Source: Henningerozyma blattae CBS 6284
Lineage: Eukaryota > Ascomycota > Saccharomycetes > Saccharomycetales > Saccharomycetaceae
Direction: 5' to 3'
Assembly (NCBI RefSeq): GCF_000315915.1
Contig: NC_020186.1
Coordinates: 2,386,909 to 2,450,908, forward strand
DNA: 64,000 nucleotides
The notes under the pieces were generated by a model. It was not told where the DNA came from, searched no databases, and worked only from the letters and a program-made list of their open reading frames with translations. Positions 53,500 to 64,000 of this stretch are shown here, one piece after another; the first letter of the stretch is position 1; every line of letters begins with the position of its first letter. A program made the position numbers and the translations under genes.

Positions 53500-55158
53500 T
53501 TTAGATGTTGATCTGTCTTAAAATTGCAATATTTCAAAGATGTTTGTTGCAGTTAAGACATGATGAGGAATGGAATAAAATAGTGAAATTTATTTAAAGA
53601 ATAATGATGTATCTCCAAAAAATGAACTGAATAAATAATGGTAGAATGTAAAAAAAATACTTTTTTCACAGAAGGAAAAAAAATTCGATGCCTTATATAT
53701 TGCCAGATATTTTTCTAGCGGAAGAATGTCTTGATTACAATTTCCGTATTTGGCCTTATTAGAACCTTCTCGAGTCTTATTTGATGTTTGTTTTTACGAG
53801 ACTCCACAACTAAATCTTATTAAAAATTTCATCAATTTTTCGCGAAGAGCATCGAAGAAAATCTCGTAGTAATATCCAAAATTGGTCTTGGTCTGACTCG
53901 GACTAGACATTCCGAAATATATGATGAGATTTGAGATAAAGATTGTAGTGCAGAAATATATCTGTCTGGAAGCATATTATTATATACAAAATTATATAAA
54001 AAAAAGGTTCCAGCACCTCAATATGTTATTACTTTAATACAGTTTTTAACCCCCATACGATATAAAGTTTTCCGAAACAACTTTAGGTATGCGATGTAAG
54101 ACTGACACTTGTATAGATATAGGTATTTAAACATAGTTTTTGTCTAAGATACTTGCATTATTTCAATTTTTAAAAGAAGAAAGGAAAGTGTTCTCCTGAA
54201 TCTCTTCTAACAAATGTAGAAAAAGTAATTTCTGATTTTATTTAATAAGAAGAACGGAGAGGAATGTAATACTGTTTTAATATCGTTTTTTGAAATATTA
54301 AGAGGGTTTTCGACCCTCACCACCTGGAAAGTTAAGTTATTTGTTTTAGGCTTAACGTGCAATTTCAAAGTTTAAAATATATGCTAATGAATTAAAAACG
54401 TTGTTGTGGAGCAATGTTCCTCGTATCCTTGTATATAGGGAAAGTTAGAGAGCTATCTTGGAAAAAATACTAAAAAAATTTAATGCTAAGAAATTCTTCT
54501 TTTTATGGTAAGATTAACTGTTTGTTTAACGCTTAGAATTATATACCTTTTCTATTAGTATATATCTGTTAGAAAAGCAAGTTTTATAAAATGCTTGTCT
54601 ATGCGACTCAATTATATATATAGGTGTGCGTGTTCGCACTAATGTAGTTGTGAAAGTAACTTAAAGATATAGAATATGGCTATTTATATAAAATACAATC
54701 TTTTTTTTGGAGGACAAAAAAAGTCAAATTCTTTTGCTTAGCTCTTGATATGATTTTTCTGTTATTACTAAACAGATCACATTAAGTCCCGTTAAATATT
54801 AAAATGAAGATAATTAATACTTATTTTATTAGTCTACATAATAAAAAAGGTTTTTTTGTTAGGGTAAAGAGGAAAAAGTGTAATGATTGAGAAGGAATGA
54901 AGGCCCTTAACAAACATAAAGCCTAAATTATGATGACGCTGAGGTTGCTAGTTAGAAATTTAAACAGGGTTTGCTATCAAGGGTTATGGCTATGGAAAAT
55001 AGCATATTCAGGCAAAAAATTAGAAATATATTAGTATACAAAGGTTGCAGTATGAAGATTAAAGAAATCTATTTTGTTTATTTGATAAACTTTGTGCAAT
55101 GAAAAAAAAGGGTGTTATTTTTTTTATTGTAGCACATACAAAGTATAACGGAGTTTTA
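53500..55158. other. URA1 promoter and gene-free DNA
   Basis: About 1.65 kb of AT-rich DNA. It has a small perfect hairpin GAGGGT-TTTCG-ACCCTC at 54302-54318 and a TTTTCCGAAAC word near 54069 that resembles the core of a CDEIII centromere element but has no partner elements. No further gene is seen. Confidence 0.5.
54302..54318. other. Small hairpin
   Basis: Arms GAGGGT and ACCCTC with a TTTCG loop, in gene-free DNA downstream of the small-peptide gene and upstream of URA1. No U-tract follows; function unknown. Confidence 0.5.
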
Positions 55159-55308
55159 TCACTTTCCTTTTTGAACGGTTCTTGTGACACATCTGGGACA
55201 TTTGTATGATGTAGTAACTAAATTCCTTGAGATAGTTGTTGTGTCCAGAGCAGCTGTAAGCTGCAACGAAAATATGCTTAAAAGAAAGATTAATAATAAA
55301 GGTTTCAT
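55159..55308 (-). CDS. Candidate small secreted peptide with a CxxC motif
   Basis: A 49-codon ORF, too short for usual gene calling. It begins MKPLLLIFLLSIFSLQLTAA, which reads as a textbook signal peptide: one Lys, a long Leu/Ile/Phe core and a small-residue end (TAA) that would allow cleavage near residue 20. The predicted mature part is about 29 residues, Thr-rich then basic, with a CPRC motif and the C-terminus TVQKGK. A TATA box (TATATAAATA on the minus strand, 55398-55407) lies 90-99 bp upstream, the same spacing as at other genes here. I recognise no homologue. There is no Kex2 (KR/RR) site. Chance cannot be excluded in AT-rich DNA, where hydrophobic codons are common. Confidence 0.5.
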   Translation of the reverse strand: MKPLLLIFLLSIFSLQLTAALDTTTISRNLVTTSYKCPRCVTRTVQKGK

Positions 55309-55397
55309 TTAAATTGATTTGTTAGACCCGATTACTTGGAAAATATGACGCAAAAGATAGTTTGGAAAGTGAATTCAAGGAATAACTGGACTCAGGG

Positions 55398-55407
55398 TAT
55401 TTATATA
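55398..55407 (-). promoter_or_regulatory. TATA box of the candidate small peptide gene
   Basis: Read on the minus strand, TATATAAATA, 90-99 bp upstream of the ATG at 55308, with no intervening ATG-initiated long frame. Confidence 0.45.
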
Positions 55408-55782
55408 CAAGAGGTTCGTCAAATTACGGCTCAATTGAAGTAAAAACTATGCGACCAACTTTAAGAATTATAAATGTGATTGAGAGTGAAAGATGGCTTA
55501 GTATTGATACGGATGTTCGGATCTATACAGACCTTTAAAAGCTGGCGTTTGTATTATTCTCAACAAGACAGAACTAATGCAATAAAGAATTTTCCTGTGA
55601 TGCATCAAGAAAGTGGATAATTGATATTTTCATACCTTCAAACAAATCTATTGCATATTCTTTGTTTCATCTCTTGAGGTTTAGAAATTACTCTCTTGAA
55701 GACTATAAGGCAGTATATGGGATTCTCAATCGAGTAAGATACATATGTACCTGTGTTTTCAAGAATGGCTAAAAATTACCGC

Positions 55783-55823
55783 CTCGGGCAATCTAAGCAA
55801 GTGATAAGATTGTCAGGCCCGAG
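55783..55823. other. GC-rich hairpin
   Basis: CTCGGGCAATCT at 55783-55794 can pair with AGATTG plus CCCGAG at 55807-55812 and 55818-55823, giving a 12-bp stem with a 5-nt bulge (TCAGG) and a 12-nt loop. It stands out in AT-rich DNA and could be a structured RNA or a remnant of a mobile element. Confidence 0.5.
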
Positions 55824-57150
55824 ATAAAGCATTTCACTCTAGTATAGAAGAAGTACACTAAAAAGAAAAAAAACATTAAATGTTTCAAGTTGACTATAGT
55901 ATGATTAATTACAATAAATTAATAAATACTTTATGCATTGAAATTTTTTTATTTATCATCTCAATCATGTTTCTTTTCATGGTAATACATTACGTACCTA
56001 CATATATAATTATACTTAAAACATGTTTTCTATAAAAAAAATGAAACTAAAGGTATTAAAACCCGGAACCAATCCCGATGATATGATGAATAAAAATTGA
56101 ATAACAAAAATAAAATATTTATCTATTTTATATTATCTTATACTTATCTATGGTTTGTAACCATTGATATTTATTTGTAATTTAGAAAGCTGTAAAAACA
56201 GGCAATCCAAATATACCACAAATATACTAGATTTGAGAGATATTGCAGTACATATCAGCCCACTGACTAGAAATTTCTGTTCTTGTTATTCCTGCAGAAA
56301 ATTATCAAAATTCGTTAAGGTTCAAAATTATTTGGAAGATATTCACATCATAATGTAACTAACCAGAATACTGCCAATAGCATCTGTATATTTGAATATT
56401 ATATTTAAGTCTTAGGATTCTTAGTATTCTTAAAATTATTGGACTATGATGTTAACCAAACAGTGCTTCGTAATGGAATAAAAAATACTAAAAAATATTA
56501 CATTAAGGTTCGAAACGAAGATAAAAAAACAGCAAAACTGACAGTTTCATCTCTTTACTAATATATATTGCAAAAGCTTTACAAGTGTTACCAAGTTATT
56601 CATCTAGAAAGTGTAACAAGTTGACCACTCAATTATTTGAAGTCCATCATGAGTGTAATTATTTTATATTATTCGTAGTAAATAGCTAGTTTACATCACC
56701 TCAGTTTTTTTTTGTAAAAAGTATAAAATCTTGTCAAAACTATTTGGATTGTTAGAAATCTGTTCAATTACGTCTTGGACACGAAATTGTGTTGCCTATA
56801 CCTCTTGCATTAAACTTATCCCTCCGTCATCCCTGATTGCATTTTTGAACCTAAAATACAAATATAGAAAGCCACTCCTTCTTTACCATTAACCAAAATA
56901 AACTATATGACAAATGAGCTTCGTACTCTGAGGTAAATATTCTTTTTAAAAAATAATCTTCCAAACCTAAATAGTGTATGCCATATTGTATGATTCCATA
57001 ATAAACAGCTGTTACAACCCAAACGATAGATTCCATATAAAAAACATTTCAAAATGAGTAATAGCTCACAGCCCATAAGATAAATATTAGAATCAGCAAA
57101 AAATCAACTTTAAGTTCATTATGTAACATTATTTATAAACGGCTACTTTT

Positions 57151-57177
57151 TTTTGTTCTTTTTCAAAAAGAACAAAA
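57151..57177. repeat. Perfect 13-bp inverted repeat
   Basis: TTTTGTTCTTTTT, one central C, then AAAAAGAACAAAA. The arms are exact reverse complements. No gene is adjacent on either side. Confidence 0.9.
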
Positions 57178-58855
57178 TAATCACCGTAGATCACGACACT
57201 AAGGTGAGTGCTTATTTCCACTAATTTTTTTTCAGGACAAGGTTCATGGGGTTTGTGGAAAAGCACTATCCCTGGTGAACTAGATTTCAAAATAAAAGAA
57301 AAATAAACTACCTCTAATAACTACGAGACAAGTAAATCTAGTATTCTGCGCATGTGAATTATGAGACCTAGTCCGATTATACCTTTTACCGGACTTTCTA
57401 AAATCGATTTGTAACGACCAGTTATTACTCAGAAAGTTGAGAATATTTTATACTAGTCCATACTTCCAGAAATACAATAATATTTAATTAGGAGCCTTGA
57501 AAGGCACGTGTAATGATGTTTTTAAAAGTAATGCACAGATCTTTTCAAGACTTCAACTAGGAAACCTAAATGAAGTTTCTGACCGCACCTTGATATTTTT
57601 AATTAATAAATATTATTTTGGGTCACCAAAAAATTACTAATAATAAAATATTTCGAATATTACAATTAACTGAATATACAAAAAATGATTGGAGCATACC
57701 ATTAATTCTGGAATCCTGGATTTGGCGCTAGGATCTAATTAAAGTTTTAGATAAAAAGGCAACAAAAACGACCGGGTTCGGACGCGAATACTCTCACGAT
57801 ATCGGAAGGAGTAACCCGATATTGTCACCCTCTAAAAATTAAGACGTGAAAATATCGTATCGAATATGCGGAGAGTATTTCTTGGAGAGTGACGTAATTA
57901 CCTGTGGTTTTAGTTACATCAGCCGAGGGACATAATTACCAGGGACTGATAGGAATGAATCTTGATGATTAATATCGGAGGTTTATAAGAGAGGAATAGT
58001 GTGGAAAGAGTAAATACGAATTTTTTGTTGACGGAGTCTAAAGTACCTAGAAGAAATCTCGTTTTTGAATTTCAACAGTAAGGCAACCATTACCCAAAGC
58101 AAATGCTGAAGTTCACTTTACACTATCTTCGTAGATAAAAAGGTTATAGCTTGACTAAGTTAGAAGCAATCATTCCCCGGACTGGTAGGTATGTAGTAAG
58201 TTATAACAACTCGGGAATACAGGCACATAGGTAATTTCCAAGGAGTGGCTGACACATTAGTATTTTTGTAGAGAATATTGAACGACACTTTTTGAGTGTG
58301 GGGTATCCCATGTTTTTATGAATATCTTGGCACATACTGATGGAAGGAGGTCCGCAAGAATTGAGAATCGCGGCTGGAAAAACTTTCTTTGGGAAATGAG
58401 CTATGCAAATTTGCGAGTATCACCTATTACTGAGACGAATAGCTACGATGCCTACTATCATAGCAAGGAAATAGGTTATATGATGTCCCTCTAATGGGAT
58501 ATTCTTGTTTAGTCACCTCATATTCATATTGAGCCGTATAACAGGAAAAAAAGTATTCCATTGAACTTCATTCCGATGTTGATTGTTTTTGTAATTTGAA
58601 TGAAAAAATATCTCACTGCAATGCCCTAGAACATGATTAGTCTTACAGATTTCTCATTGGATTTTAATTTCCAATGAACCTTTAAGAAATATAAAACACA
58701 TGTATTTTGATAATTTTTTTAATATTTGCATGCGCTTCTCCCTTCTTGCTTGTATAAATAAATAAGTTATCAACAAGTCATATTAATCTGCTGGATTAAA
58801 CATTGATATAAAAAAATATAAATCTATTTAAAATAATTATCCTATATAATTAAAA

Positions 58856-60571
58856 ATGTCTGGTGTTGTCAATAGTGAAAAGCCAATACCTGATTATATG
58901 GGTGTTGTAAATACGGACACTGAATCAAGTGATTCACAAAAAGAAGATAGCCTTAAACAAAAGTTCAGCGCGGATAATTTTTCTGGAGATGAGAAGTCTC
59001 CTCATGCCATTGATATCCCAAAGAAACCACCATCTGATTATATCACTGTTTGTTTAAACTGTATTATGATTGCTTTTGGTGGATTTATGATGGGCTGGGA
59101 TATTGGTACTATTGGTGGTTTCATTGCTCAACCAGATTTTAAAAGAAGATTTGGTTCTACAAATAAGTATGGTGAACATTATTTATCAAAGGCTAGGACG
59201 GGGCTATTGGTTTCCATTTTTAATATCGGGTGTGCCATTGGTTCTGTCACTTTAGGTAATATTGGCGATATCTATGGCCGCCGTCTAGGTTTAATTATTG
59301 CCACTATAATTTTTGTTGCCGGTGTTGTTATAGAAATAGCCTCTATTGACAAATGGTACCAATATTTCATTGGTAGAATTATATCTGGAGTTGGTATGGG
59401 AGTTGTCGTTATTTTGTCTCCTATGCTAATTTCAGAAGTATCTCCAAAGGAGCTGAGAGGTGCTATGGTTTCTAGTTTTCAGTTAATGATTACACTAGGT
59501 ATGTTCTTGGGTGATTGTACTGAATATGGTACTAAGAAGTATTCCAATTCTACTCAATGGAGAGTTGGTCTAGGTCTACAATTTGCCTGGAGTTTATGTA
59601 TGGTTGGTGGCATGCTGTTTGTCCCTGAATCTCCAAGATTCTTGGTTGAAAAAGGCAAAATTGAAGAAGCAAAACGTTCGGTGGCCATTTCAAATAAACT
59701 GAATGCTACAGATCCCGCTGTAATTGCTGAAGTGGAGGAAATTCAAGTTGCTGTTGAGCAGAGAAGAGCTGAAGGTGAGGCTGGATGGAGTGAAGTTTTT
59801 GACTCTAGAACTAAGGTTTTACAAAGAGTTATTATAGGTATTATGATTATGGCTCTGCAACAGCTGTCAGGTGCCAACTATTTCTTCTACTATGGTACCA
59901 CTGTTTTCAAGTCTGTTGGTCTGGAAGATGGTTTTGAAGCTGCCATTATTTTTGGTGTTATTAACTTTTTTTCTACTTTTGTATCATTGTATCTGATTGA
60001 TAGATTCGGTAGAAGAACATGTTTATTATGGGGTGCAGCAGGTATGATTTGCTGTATGGTTATCTTTGCCTCAGTTGGTGTGACAAGACTATGGCCAAAG
60101 GGTAAAAGTGCTGGCATTTCATCCAAGGGTGCTGGTGACTGTATGATTGTCTTCAGTTGTTTCTTTATCCTATGTTTTGGCGCTTCTTGGGCTCCAGTTC
60201 CGTTTGTCATTATTTCTGAATCTTTCCCAGTAAAGATAAAATCCAAAGGTATGGCTTTGGCAATTGTCTCAAATCAAATCTGGACATTTTGTATTGGCTT
60301 TTTCACCCCTTTCATCACAGGTTCTATCAATTTCTACTATGGCTATGTTTTCTTGGGCTGTTTAGTATTTGCTTGGTTTTATGTTTTCTTCTTTGTCCCA
60401 GAAACCAAAGGTTTACACTTGGAAGAGGTTAACATTATGTGGGAAGAAGGTACTTTACCATGGAAATCAGCTAATTGGGTCCCACCATCACAGAGGAATG
60501 CAGACTATGATGTTAATGCAATGGCCAACGATGACTCTCCAGCATGGAAGAAGATTTTCGGTAAGCAATAA
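58856..60571 (+). CDS. Hexose transporter, HXT family
   Basis: A 571-residue plasma-membrane facilitator of the major facilitator superfamily, sugar porter family, moving glucose and related hexoses down their gradient. The cytosolic N-terminus of about 65 residues is Ser/Asp-rich. Twelve membrane spans follow, with family signatures [10 protein letters not shown] in span 1, [10 protein letters not shown] after span 2, [12 protein letters not shown] in the central loop, [15 protein letters not shown] in span 7, [11 protein letters not shown], and the closing [12 protein letters not shown]. These are S. cerevisiae Hxt features rather than those of Snf3/Rgt2 sensors, since the C-terminal tail is short (about 50 residues). 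Which HXT it corresponds to cannot be told by eye. The very long upstream region suggests complex glucose regulation. Confidence 0.95.
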   Translation: MSGVVNSEKPIPDYMGVVNTDTESSDSQKEDSLKQKFSADNFSGDEKSPHAIDIPKKPPSDYITVCLNCIMIAFGGFMMGWDIGTIGGFIAQPDFKRRFGSTNKYGEHYLSKARTGLLVSIFNIGCAIGSVTLGNIGDIYGRRLGLIIATIIFVAGVVIEIASIDKWYQYFIGRIISGVGMGVVVILSPMLISEVSPKELRGAMVSSFQLMITLGMFLGDCTEYGTKKYSNSTQWRVGLGLQFAWSLCMVGGMLFVPESPRFLVEKGKIEEAKRSVAISNKLNATDPAVIAEVEEIQVAVEQRRAEGEAGWSEVFDSRTKVLQRVIIGIMIMALQQLSGANYFFYYGTTVFKSVGLEDGFEAAIIFGVINFFSTFVSLYLIDRFGRRTCLLWGAAGMICCMVIFASVGVTRLWPKGKSAGISSKGAGDCMIVFSCFFILCFGASWAPVPFVIISESFPVKIKSKGMALAIVSNQIWTFCIGFFTPFITGSINFYYGYVFLGCLVFAWFYVFFFVPETKGLHLEEVNIMWEEGTLPWKSANWVPPSQRNADYDVNAMANDDSPAWKKIFGKQ

Positions 60572-61342
60572 TATAATCTTTTCTTTTTCCTTTGCATCAA
60601 CACTACACTTTGATATTTTACATATGTTCTTCAGATACACTATTGTTTTTTTTCTGAGGTTTAATACATTAGCATATAATCTCTATTTCATTTTCATTAT
60701 TTTGTACGAATTATTTTGATGTTTCTTATCCTTTTTACTTGCACTCTTTTTTTACTTTATATATTTTAGCTTTATATTCTTTTAATAAAATCATTATTTA
60801 AGTATTACTTTGTATGAAGTTATAAACAAAATACTTTAGTATCAATATTATCTTGATATATTTTATAAAATTATCTAAGTTTTTAGTGTCGTTTCTGTAT
60901 AATATACAAATCACGTATTTATGAACCAATTTTACTCTTCTAACTTAATTTTTTTCTGAAAAACAAATAAAACAACTCTTATTCTATTGTAACTAAATTT
61001 TTTAATGGTTTGTAAAGATTGTTAATAAAATTAAATTCTTTATCATAAATGTTTGCACTATAAAAATCTTCAAATCAATTTTTATTTTATTAGACCATTT
61101 CTAAAGATTCTCATGTGAATATGAGTTACTATTTGAAATAGAACTTTCCGTAAATTTTCTAGAGCACATTTATATGAAATTGACTGAGTGTTATAAATAT
61201 TCCTATATAATATGCAACTAGGTACTTAAGATATTCGGTAGGGTGATACTAATGTTACCACCGATATCGTTACACGAGACCCCATTCTACTCCCTCTGAC
61301 TCATATATATACTGGTCTCTAGATTATATTGATAAGTTTCAC

Positions 61343-61390
61343 TATATATATATAGATATAGATATAGATAGATAGATAGATAGTAAGATA
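61343..61390 (+). repeat. TA/GATA microsatellite
   Basis: TATATATATA passes into GATATAGATATA and then GATAGATAGATAGATAG. Simple-sequence tract in gene-free DNA. Confidence 0.9.
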
Positions 61391-63654
61391 GATCTATAAC
61401 GGTATAGCAAGAAGGTATTTTTTCCTCAATATTTTCAAAGTCCTTTTGACAAAAAGCTCTATTGTGAAGATTTTATTTAAAAAGAAAAAAAATCCTACTA
61501 AATTCTTAAAATTCTTAGCCAAATGGTATAGTATAGTTGGCTAACGCTAATTGTTACCCACAGAGTTAAACAGAAAACTTTAAAATAACGGAGTAAAAAC
61601 TATGGGGTTCATGTCAACTCACAAAAGAGAATCGAAAGTATATTAAACCATATATAGTGTTACTAAGTTAAAATACATCATTACATTTTTCTTTTCTATC
61701 CTGGAAAAACGTGTTTACAGAAATGATAATAGTAACCTTCTATTTTCTCGTAGATGTTTCATTTGAATTTAGAATGCTAAATCTAACAAATAACGCAGCA
61801 AGAATATATACTATAAGCCAAGTAAGTATCGAACATATAAGAATGTTATCAATTACTAGATATCACAGACTTGTAGTTAATATTATAGTTCCATCTTGTA
61901 AAGCATTCAAATATTTTGTGAGGGCGATATTGTCTGCCAAAATTTAGAGAATAATTCTGGTCAATATATAATTGGAAGCATAGGAACCTCTTACAGATTT
62001 GAGTAGGAAAAAGGCCACGAATACCCAACATGTTTTTTCCCCCTACTATTTTTGTCAAGGAGGAATGCGTTTAAAGTAAATAGAAGAGTAAGTTTTTTCA
62101 ATAAAGCTTTATAGCAACAAATAACTCTTTGCTGCTTCTAACAGGACAAATTTTTATGCATATTACAATATTTAGACTATTATGATATATCATTGTAAAT
62201 TAATTTTTAGCATTTGATATTTATTTCTTAAAAGTACTCACACCATTAAGAAATATACTGATCCCATATTATATCGCAATATGTTGAACTTTTGAAATGG
62301 GCTGCGAATTTCTTTGTGGAGAGGAAAGCTACTAAAAATCTGTAGATTTTGCAGTTAAGACGGAGGCAAAATTGTTGTAAATAATTTATGAATATAATGT
62401 TCAAGTAAGGTGTTAATGAAATTCTAGTAATTCAATTTGCACATTACAGATCCTTCAAACCAATTTTGAGTGTAATTTTTTCAAGCTAAGTTTCCAAAAG
62501 AGTAAGAAGCTCCTTAATTATTTCAAAGAATTATCCGCGAGGAACCCTAAGGTTTATATTGTTGTTACAAATACCCCCTTATGTCTAAGTAATATATCTT
62601 CTTTACAAGCTGTATTAATATGCCAGTATCTAGTAGAAATATTACATGAAAAGCTGATGAGGTTGTACCCTATTTCCCATGTATTCTAATGTAATCGCTA
62701 TGCCTGATTAGAAATACTATCTGTCAAGCTATTTCATTCCGGTTCAGCATCAGGAACTCTAAGATATTTTAATTGAATTCATGACTTATTTTAATTTGTA
62801 AGTGGATAATTTTTTTTATACGCATACCAAATTGGCTATATCCCGTGAAAACTTTTCTTAAATAGAAATCTATAAAATGATGCCATTAAATATTGGCTTT
62901 TACCTTTTAATTTACTTCGGGTATATTATTTTATGAGTTAAAGGATCAATAAAAATTATTATGCAAGTAGACGTTTCAACATGATCTGTACTAAAACTTG
63001 CCATGTTCATGCTTAATAGCTTTGAAAAAGGTTTGCTTTAGACACCCATCTAAGAATAATTCTTCATAAAAAAATTATAAATGCTCTACTTATAAATAAG
63101 TAACATAAATGACACTATTTCTAGTTGAGCTGAAAGACACTCCACAACAAAGTAATATTAAAGACTTTTTGGATGTTTAGTTGCTCAAGTATTAGTTCCT
63201 GCTAAATTTTTGAAGTTGAATCCATTTTGGAGAATATCTTTGCACAATATAAGATAAGAAAAATGAAGACATGCACTGAACCAAGTATACTTTTTTATTT
63301 TGAAAAAAAATGTAGAGCCAGCTAAGATTGTTCCATCATGTGAAGCTTTCAAATCTACATTATGTATAACTTATGTATTTCTAGCTTCTGAAGTAGAAGA
63401 TACTTTTTACCTGAGCAAGCTTCCTAGAATTGAACTATCCCTATGGATGATTATGTTGATAAATACAGCATACACTCCGACCTGCCCCACATTTCTAATC
63501 TTTAGTGTTGAGAATTTTCAGTTTGCAGATACCGCATTAGGAATTTTTCGCAGCGAAAACCATCTCCGATGGAGGGGTATATTTCGTAAAAAATAAATAG
63601 ACCCCACTTTTAAAGAATGTTAAAATTCTTGCCTAGACCTTTAAGCTTATCACC

Positions 63655-63668
63655 CACAAATATTTGTG
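63655..63668. promoter_or_regulatory. CACAAATATTTGTG palindrome
   Basis: Perfect 14-bp palindrome about 200 bp upstream of the last gene, flanked by CCCACA-type words (CACCCACAAA, GACCCACACTT). A TATATAAAC element follows at about 63724. A dimeric regulator site is possible; identity unknown. Confidence 0.4.
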
Positions 63669-63861
63669 TGGTCTTTGACCCACACTTATAATGAAATATA
63701 TTTACAATTGTTACAATAAAATGGTATATAAACAGCACGAACCATGTCGATAAGCATCACATCATTTCTCGTTGGATAATAACACATCAAAAAACTACTC
63801 ACTTTTCCCCTACTTATACAACTCAGATATATTTTTATATTTTATATTTACTAATTCAAAA

Positions 63862-64000
63862 ATGACAGGTATGACAGAATACCAACCTACTCAATTAACA
63901 AACTCCTCTACAAACTCCACACAAATCGAAAACAACAACGATGTTTATATTGCTCCTTCCATCAAAGATGATGACGAGTTTAAGAACGACGAATACCCAT
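63862..64000 (+). CDS. N-terminal fragment of a gene cut by the right edge; perhaps another transporter
   Basis: Forty-six codons from the ATG at 63862 to the end: MTGMTEYQPTQLTNSSTNST, then an Asn/Asp/Glu-rich stretch. The leader is A/T-rich, and TATATAAAC lies about 135 bp upstream, a strong-promoter layout. The hydrophilic Thr/Ser/Asn-rich start is what HXT and some permease N-termini look like, and HXT genes are often in tandem, so a second hexose transporter is possible. The fragment contains no domain, so the product is not established. Confidence 0.7.
   Translation, partial: MTGMTEYQPTQLTNSSTNSTQIENNNDVYIAPSIKDDDEFKNDEYP

Larger units (their letters stand above)
55309..58855. other. 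Long gene-free region upstream of the hexose transporter
   Basis: About 3.5 kb. It holds a stable hairpin at 55783-55823, a perfect 13-bp inverted repeat at 57151-57177, and from about 57750 to 58500 less AT-rich DNA with several CGG triplets that probably belongs to a long HXT promoter. The minus-strand frame at 56851-57036 starts with ATG and is hydrophobic but unrecognised. No gene is otherwise supported. Confidence 0.5.
60572..63861. other. Gene-free region between the HXT gene and the right-end gene
   Basis: About 3.3 kb of AT-rich DNA. It contains a GATA-type microsatellite at 61343-61390, a tRNA A-box-like word near 61530 without a B box, two similar short segments near 61884 and 63326, and a perfect 14-bp palindrome at 63655-63668 in the promoter of the last gene. 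No complete gene is seen. Confidence 0.5.

Noticed and set aside
54060..54085. TTTTCCGAAAC resembling a centromere CDEIII core
   Set aside because: There is no CDEI (RTCACRTG) at the right distance upstream, and the flanking CDEIII bases do not fit.
56851..57036. 61-codon hydrophobic minus-strand frame with an ATG
   Set aside because: No TATA box at the usual spacing, no recognised family, and hydrophobic codons are expected in AT-rich DNA.
61516..61560. tRNA A-box-like TAGTATAGTTGG
   Set aside because: No B box follows and no cloverleaf can be formed.
61250..61560. Possible LTR starting TGTTACCACC
   Set aside because: No matching end, target duplication or neighbouring tRNA gene was found.
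63300..63596. 98-codon open frame
   Set aside because: It has no ATG start and no recognised domain; kept only as part of the short-repeat observation.

Overview
The window is a piece of nuclear chromosome from a budding yeast of the family Saccharomycetaceae. The genes are intron-poor and close in sequence to Saccharomyces cerevisiae. Intergenic DNA is very AT-rich, promoters carry TATA boxes about 90-100 bp upstream of A-rich leaders, and there is one nuclear tRNA gene. The long Asn/Ser/Thr-rich tracts in CDC25 and SPA2 recall genera such as Kazachstania, Naumovozyma or Tetrapisispora. I cannot name the species.

Left part (1-28.4 kb), order and strand: IMH1 (-, partial), CDC25 (-), DPS1 (+), COX19 (+), KNS1 (+), a cysteine-rich metallothionein-like gene (+), MRPL15 (+), SPA2 (-). 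In S. cerevisiae these genes are split between two duplicated segments (YLR309C-YLR313C and YLL016W-YLL021W). Here they interleave on one chromosome, which is the layout expected of the unduplicated ancestor. A GC-rich pocket centred on COX19 and an eroded minisatellite downstream of KNS1 stand out from the AT-rich background.

Middle (28.4-45 kb): tRNA-His(GTG) with a putative solo LTR just upstream of it, a PDC1-type pyruvate decarboxylase (-), STE6 (+) with a recognisable alpha2-Mcm1 operator, then MOG1 (+), HOC1 (+) and CDC11 (-). The last three keep the order and strands of S. cerevisiae YJR074W-YJR076C. Between PDC and STE6 lies a GC-rich patch followed by GGGTTG repeats that look telomere-like.

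Right part (45-64 kb): gene-poor and rich in metabolic and transport genes, perhaps subtelomeric in character. It holds a YPL088W-type aldo/keto reductase (-), a decayed ADH6/ADH7-type alcohol dehydrogenase pseudogene (+), BIO2 (-), a divergent ODC-type mitochondrial carrier (+), cytosolic URA1 (-), an unannotated 49-residue candidate secreted peptide (-), an HXT-type hexose transporter (+), and the first 46 codons of another gene (+) running off the end.

No operon-like logic is expected. Functional themes are Ras/cAMP and polarity signalling (CDC25, KNS1, SPA2, CDC11), sugar uptake and fermentation (HXT, PDC), and vitamin and pyrimidine supply (BIO2, URA1). The best candidates for something undescribed are the small secreted CxxC peptide at 55.2 kb, the long metallothionein with its GCTG-box promoter, the degenerate 41-bp repeat field at 16-17 kb, and the CACGTG-studded GC-rich pocket around COX19.
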